9,397 bases of DNA from an uncultured Pseudorhodobacter sp. (GTDB lineage Bacteria; Pseudomonadota; Alphaproteobacteria; Rhodobacterales; Rhodobacteraceae), in assembly GCA_945952425.1 (NCBI GenBank), contig CAMFIX010000082.1, forward strand, positions 1 to 9,397. The letters run 5' to 3'. Numbering within the stretch: position 1 is the first letter of the stretch; each line of letters starts with the position of its first letter. A program made the position numbers and the translations under genes. Below are positions 6,296 to 9,397 of the stretch, in pieces. The notes beneath the pieces are model-generated. The model did not search any database. It saw only the letters and a list, made by a program, of their open reading frames with translations, and was not told the DNA's origin.

Positions 6296-7864
6296 ATGAG
6301 GACCGTTGGGGAACGCCTGGTCGAGGGTCTGGCCGCGCGCGGGGTGAAGGTCGTCTTCGGCATCCCGGGGGTGCATACGGTCGAACTTTATCGCGGGCTG
6401 TCGGAAAGCCCGGTGCGGCATGTGACGGCGCGGCACGAACAGGGCTGCGCCTTCATGGCGGATGGCTATGCGCGGGTTTCGGGCCAGCCGGGGGTGGCCT
6501 TCGTCATCACCGGCCCGGGGCTGACCAATGCGCTGACCGCGATGGGCCAGGCGCGGGAGGATTCCGTGCCGGTGCTGGTGATCTCGGGCGTCAACCGGCG
6601 GGAGTCCCTGGGCAAGGGGCTTGGCCGCCTGCATGAGCTGCCCGACCAGGCCGCCATGGTCCGCGCCTTGTGCCCGACCCGCCAGATCACCGCACCGGAA
6701 GAGGTCGGCCCCACGCTCGACTGGGCTTGGGCGCTTCTGACCACCGGCCGCCCCGGCCCGGTGCATATCGAAGTGCCGACCGATGTGATGCCCCTGCCCT
6801 GCCCGCCGCTGCCTGCCCCCGCCGCGCCCGCGCCCCAGCCGGTGCCCGAGCTGACCGAGGCGGCGCGGCTCTTGAACGGGGCGAAACGCGTTGTGATCCT
6901 CGCCGGCGGCGGCGCCCGCGGCCAGGGGGCGGCGCTGCAGGCCCTGGCCGAAAGGCTCGATGCGCCGGTGGTGCTGACCACCAATGCGCGGGGGATGATG
7001 CATGGCCATGGGCTGGTCGTGCCCGCCTCGCCCAGCCTCGCCCCGGTGCGCAAGCTGATCGCAGAGGCCGACCAGCTGCTGGCCCTTGGCACCGAGATCG
7101 GCCAGACCGATTACGACATGTATGCCGATGACGGGCTGCCGGACCTGTCGGGCATGATCCGCATCGACCGCGACGCCGACCAATTGGCCCGCTGGCCCTG
7201 CCGCCAACCGCTTTTGGGCGACACCGGGGCGACGTTGGCCGCCCTCCTGCCCCTGCTGCAGCCCCATCTCGGCGACGGCGCCCTGCGGGCCGAGGCCACG
7301 CGCCGCGCCGCCCGCGCCGCTTTGGGCGAGCTCTCTGCTACCATGCCCGGCCAGCTCGACATGGTCGAGGCGATCCGCACCGCGCTGCCCGGCGCCCTGA
7401 TCGTCGGCGACAGCACCCAGCCGATCTATGCCGGCAACCTGTATTACGACCACGACCGCCCCGGCGGCTGGTTCAACGCCGCCACGGGCTTTGGCGCCCT
7501 GGGCTTCGGCGCCCCTGCCGCCGTCGGTGCCGCCATGGCCGCGCCCGGGGTCAAGACCGTCTGCCTGGTGGGCGACGGGGGCCTGCAATTCTCCCCCGGC
7601 GAACTGCGCACCGCGGTGGACGAGCGTCTGCCGATCACCTTCCTCGTCTGGAACAACGCCGCCTACCGCGAGATCGCCGATGCGATGCGCGGGGCCAATA
7701 CCGAGGTCATCGGCTGCCACCCCTCCCCCCTGCGGATGGAGCCCTTCGCCGCCGCCTGCGACCTGCCCTTCACCTCCGTCCCGCAAGACCCCGACGTGCT
7801 GCACTGGGCGCTGAGCCAACCGCAGGACGGGCCGCGCATGATCGAGGTGCGGGTGACGCTGTAA
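6296..7864 (+). CDS. aruI: ThDP-dependent 2-keto acid decarboxylase, probable 5-guanidino-2-oxopentanoate (2-ketoarginine) decarboxylase
   Basis: A 522-residue enzyme of the acetolactate synthase-like ThDP superfamily. The N-terminal PYR domain (about 1-165) has FGIPGVHTVELYRGL (21-35) and the activating Glu48 in RHEQG. It also has ITGPGLTNA and GRLHELP (110-116). A Pro-rich linker (166-185) leads to the central domain (about 186-320, with VVILAGGGARG). The PP domain (about 355-522) holds the ThDP/Mg motif from GDG (426-428) to NN (453-454). FGIPGVHTVELYRGL and GRLHELP recall Pseudomonas AruI rather than IlvB, and no IlvN-type small subunit follows. AruI turns 2-ketoarginine into 4-guanidinobutyraldehyde and CO2. 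The ATG is one base after the aruH-like stop, with GGAG (6285-6288) as ribosome site, so coupling is tight. Later steps (a KauB-type dehydrogenase and GbuA) are not in view. Confidence 0.82.
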   Translation: MRTVGERLVEGLAARGVKVVFGIPGVHTVELYRGLSESPVRHVTARHEQGCAFMADGYARVSGQPGVAFVITGPGLTNALTAMGQAREDSVPVLVISGVNRRESLGKGLGRLHELPDQAAMVRALCPTRQITAPEEVGPTLDWAWALLTTGRPGPVHIEVPTDVMPLPCPPLPAPAAPAPQPVPELTEAARLLNGAKRVVILAGGGARGQGAALQALAERLDAPVVLTTNARGMMHGHGLVVPASPSLAPVRKLIAEADQLLALGTEIGQTDYDMYADDGLPDLSGMIRIDRDADQLARWPCRQPLLGDTGATLAALLPLLQPHLGDGALRAEATRRAARAALGELSATMPGQLDMVEAIRTALPGALIVGDSTQPIYAGNLYYDHDRPGGWFNAATGFGALGFGAPAAVGAAMAAPGVKTVCLVGDGGLQFSPGELRTAVDERLPITFLVWNNAAYREIADAMRGANTEVIGCHPSPLRMEPFAAACDLPFTSVPQDPDVLHWALSQPQDGPRMIEVRVTL

Positions 7865-7895
7865 GCGACAGGGGCGCTGAAGGCTTTCTCGCTGA

Positions 7896-7934
7896 TCCGG
7901 CCCTGCAGAAGGGTCGGGCTGCCGCAGCCCAACC
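7896..7934. terminator. Two overlapping hairpins between convergent operons
   Basis: GGGCTG-CCG-CAGCCC (7916-7930) is a perfect 6-bp stem. It extends with GGT/ACC past one mismatch to 7912-7934. A second stem, TCCGGCCCT / AGGGTCGGG (7896-7904 with 7910-7918, two G-U pairs in the + RNA), overlaps it and cannot form at the same time. They lie in the 75-base gap between the stops of the + strand decarboxylase and the - strand acetyltransferase genes, the right place for a shared terminator. No U-run follows in either direction, so intrinsic termination is uncertain. Confidence 0.45.
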
Positions 7935-7939
7935 GCTGA

Positions 7940-8425
7940 CTAAAGCGCCTTCACCAGCCGGTGAACCGTATGGCTCAGGCCGTTTTCGTCATAGCTGCGG
8001 CTGATGCCCGTCGGCAGGAACCCCATCCGCTCCCAAAAGGCCCGACCGCGGGGATTGGCCTCCAGCACGCCGAGGTAGAGGCGCGGGCAGGCGCGCGCCC
8101 GGGCGAGGCTCTCGATATGGCCAAGGAACGCCGCCCCCTGCCCCGCACCCCGTGCCCGGGGGGCAAGGACCATCAGGCCAAGGTAGGCATCCTGCGCCGT
8201 GGGAAAGCCGAAGGACAGCTCCGCGACGCCCTCCAGACCCTGCCCCCAAAGCCCCAGCCGATGCGACACCGCCGGATCGCAGCCCGGCGGGCCCGCGGTC
8301 AGCACCTCGGTCACATCCGCCTCGACCGGGGCGCGGCCGAGCCAGAGCCGGTAGTAATCCGACGCTTCGGTCAAAAGGCCCAGGATGGCGGAGCGGTCGG
8401 TATCGGGAGCAAGCGGGCGGATCAT
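7940..8425 (-). CDS. GNAT-family N-acetyltransferase
   Basis: A 161-residue acetyltransferase of single-domain GNAT length, which would transfer an acetyl group from acetyl-CoA to an unknown amine. It starts MIRPLAPDTD, typical for the family. Motif A is LMVLAPRARGAGQGAAF (84-100), with the acetyl-CoA pyrophosphate loop RARGAGQG. Motif B is LGVLEANPRGRAFWERMGF (118-136), with the family-typical NxxGRxFWxxxGF. The C-terminus (RSYDENGLSHTVHRLVK) is the final strand pair. It is the last gene of a - strand operon: its ATG overlaps the TGA of the GreA/GreB-like gene in ATGA (8422-8425), which implies translational coupling. The substrate cannot be deduced. The fold assignment is secure. Confidence 0.92.
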   Translation of the reverse strand: MIRPLAPDTDRSAILGLLTEASDYYRLWLGRAPVEADVTEVLTAGPPGCDPAVSHRLGLWGQGLEGVAELSFGFPTAQDAYLGLMVLAPRARGAGQGAAFLGHIESLARARACPRLYLGVLEANPRGRAFWERMGFLPTGISRSYDENGLSHTVHRLVKAL

Positions 8426-8934
8426 GACGGCTCCTGTCGCGGGATGGGGTCAGGCAAAGCGATCTCCAGCACCTCCAGCGCCACCGTGCCGGCGGGGCGC
8501 TTCCAGGTGACCTCGTCGCCCACACCGGCGCCGATCAGAGCGCGCGCCAGCGGCGCATGGGGCGCGATGCGGCCCTGGGCGGGGTCGGCCTCGTCCTCGC
8601 CGGTGATCTCGTACCAGGCCTCGCCCTGCGGCCCCTGCACCCGGACGCGCAGGCCGAAGGCGACCTCGTCCAGCGTGGCGGGCAAAGGCACCGGGATGGC
8701 CGAAGCCAGCCGCGCCTCCAGATAGCGGATGTCGCGTTCGGCCGCGGCCTCGGGCAGCTTGTCCAGCCGCTCGGGCCTCGCCTTCAGGGCGGCCAGATCC
8801 TCCTGCCGGGCCCGCAGCCGCGCCTGAAGGGCGGCCAGCCCCCGCGCCGTCACGAAATTCGGCTGGGACGAGATCGGCAGGTCCGGCAGAGGGTCCAGAG
8901 CACCGTCGCCCTCCTTGACGAAAGCGCGGCTCAT
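8422..8934 (-). CDS. Short GreA/GreB-family elongation-factor-like protein
   Basis: A 170-residue protein starting MSRAFVKEGDGAL at the ATG 8934, whose first bases overlap the NUDIX stop. The open frame continues upstream to 9279 but only through the NUDIX gene. Residues 1-26 are an extended Pro-rich leader. Residues about 27-80 (NFVTARGLAALQARL ... AERDIRYLEARLASA) match the Gre coiled coil. Compared with E. coli GreB the hairpin is about 15 residues shorter and has no GD(L/R)SEN(A)xY tip, whose acidic residues hold the cleavage magnesium in GreA/GreB. Residues about 86-160 (ITGEDEADPAQGRIAPHAPLARALIGAGVGDEV) form the FKBP-like C-terminal domain that docks at the RNA polymerase secondary channel. 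It probably binds polymerase without stimulating transcript cleavage, like Rnk or Gfh1 (inference). Similar short proteins are known in alphaproteobacteria and are usually annotated as GreA/GreB family. Confidence 0.85.
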   Translation of the reverse strand: MSRAFVKEGDGALDPLPDLPISSQPNFVTARGLAALQARLRARQEDLAALKARPERLDKLPEAAAERDIRYLEARLASAIPVPLPATLDEVAFGLRVRVQGPQGEAWYEITGEDEADPAQGRIAPHAPLARALIGAGVGDEVTWKRPAGTVALEVLEIALPDPIPRQEPS

Positions 8935-9380
8935 CGGACGATGACCTCCAGCGGGTCGTAAAGGCAGCCCGTGCCCCAGGCGGCCGCGGCGAGGCTGTCG
9001 GGCTTGAACCGGACGCTGGCCATCTCGTCGCGCGCGAAGAAGCGCCGCTCGGTCACGACGCCCTCGGGGTCGCGCCAGGCGGGGTCCAGCGCGCCGGCCA
9101 CGATCCGGCAGCGGAAGAACAGGTCGACCTGGTGGAACCCGCTCTCGGGGTCGTGGAATTCGTTGACCAGCGCCGGGGCGCCGACCTCGATGGTCAGGCC
9201 GGTTTCTTCCATCACCTCGCGGGCCAGGTTTTCGGGCAGCGAGGCCCCCGGCTCCACCCCGCCCCCCGGCGCGCACCAAAGGTCGGAAATGCCGCCGGGA
9301 TAGGCATTGCCGAGCAAGAGGCGATCCTCGTGCAGGATCAGCGCACGCACGGCGAGACGGGGGAACCGGTTGATAGCCAT
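8931..9380 (-). CDS. NUDIX hydrolase
   Basis: A 149-residue, single-domain NUDIX protein that would hydrolyse a nucleoside diphosphate linked to another group; the substrate is unknown. The Nudix box runs from G40 to L62: GGVEPGASLPENLAREVMEETGL. It keeps R54, E55, E58, E59 and G61 of the REUxEExGU helix, which binds the catalytic metal. Position 46, normally the Glu of GX5E, is Ala. The flanking strand pattern VRALILHEDRLLLGN (11-25) and LWCAPGG (34-40) is typical. The ATG at 9380 has GAGG about 8 bases upstream (on the - strand), only 17 bases from the window edge, so a further upstream operon gene cannot be excluded. Its TGA overlaps the ATG of the GreA/GreB-like gene in ATGA (8931-8934). 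Confidence 0.92.
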   Translation of the reverse strand: MAINRFPRLAVRALILHEDRLLLGNAYPGGISDLWCAPGGGVEPGASLPENLAREVMEETGLTIEVGAPALVNEFHDPESGFHQVDLFFRCRIVAGALDPAWRDPEGVVTERRFFARDEMASVRFKPDSLAAAAWGTGCLYDPLEVIVR

Positions 9381-9397
9381 GGCCGAAGCCTCGGGCC

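Noticed and set aside
4867..7819. Long - strand open frames (498 and 578 codons) opposite the aminotransferase and decarboxylase genes
   Set aside because: They are rich in Arg, Gly, His and Gln with no domain, typical antisense shadows in high-GC DNA. The + strand proteins carry full catalytic motifs.
6296..7864. Acetolactate synthase large subunit (ilvB) as the identity of the ThDP enzyme
   Set aside because: There is no small-subunit gene beside it, the partner is an AruH-like transaminase, and the N-terminal motifs resemble AruI. Still a lower-probability alternative.
8935..9279. Upstream extension of the GreA/GreB-like frame into the NUDIX gene
   Set aside because: The extension is an out-of-frame reading of the NUDIX coding sequence. 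The ATGA overlap at 8931-8934 gives a coupled start, and MSRAFVKE is a familiar beginning for this group.
9381..9397. Imperfect inverted repeat just before the NUDIX ATG (GGCCGA with TCGGGCC)
   Set aside because: It contains a bulge, lies at the window edge and has only GC-rich short arms, so it is not distinguishable from chance.

Overview
The window looks like chromosomal core sequence from an alphaproteobacterium of the Rhodobacter/Paracoccus type (Rhodobacterales). The evidence is very high G+C, almost exclusive use of G/C-ending codons, tight gene packing, and protein types typical of that order: a SPOR protein with a WxxxWxxDRLNP segment, a BetI-like TetR regulator, and a short GreA/GreB-like factor beginning MSRAFVKE. 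I see no insertion sequence, phage gene, CRISPR array, tRNA or rRNA. No gene-free stretch exceeds about 135 bases.

Left part (1-4343). A SPOR-domain protein enters from the left edge (+). It converges on a single-pass membrane protein (-) that resembles an M48 peptidase without its zinc site. Next is an EamA/DMT transporter (+), which converges on a D-2-hydroxyacid dehydrogenase (-). An exported SH3-like protein (+) diverges from the dehydrogenase. Both convergent pairs share a palindromic four-base stop overlap (CTAG at 519-522, TTAA at 2607-2610).

Middle part (4344-7864). This is a compact three-gene + strand operon: a BetI-like TetR regulator, a class I/II PLP aminotransferase resembling AruH (L-arginine:pyruvate transaminase), and a ThDP-dependent decarboxylase resembling AruI (2-ketoarginine decarboxylase). 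The genes are separated by 2 and 1 bases. Known chemistry would be arginine to 2-ketoarginine to 4-guanidinobutyraldehyde, a catabolic route described in Pseudomonas. Here a TetR repressor takes the place of a two-component system, and the later enzymes (aldehyde dehydrogenase, guanidinobutyrase) are not in the window. A 16-base dyad overlapping a candidate -35 box in front of the regulator is a plausible operator.

Right part (7865-9397). A three-gene - strand operon runs NUDIX hydrolase, short GreA/GreB-like factor, GNAT acetyltransferase, and both junctions are ATGA stop/start overlaps. It converges on the arginine operon across a 75-base gap holding two overlapping, mutually exclusive hairpins. 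The GreA/GreB-like protein lacks the acidic coiled-coil tip that makes GreA and GreB transcript-cleavage factors. The NUDIX box departs from consensus at its first glutamate.

No clearly new defence or mobile system is visible. The items most worth following up are the TetR-controlled aruHI-type operon, the tip-less Gre homologue in its coupled operon, and the zinc-less M48-like membrane protein.
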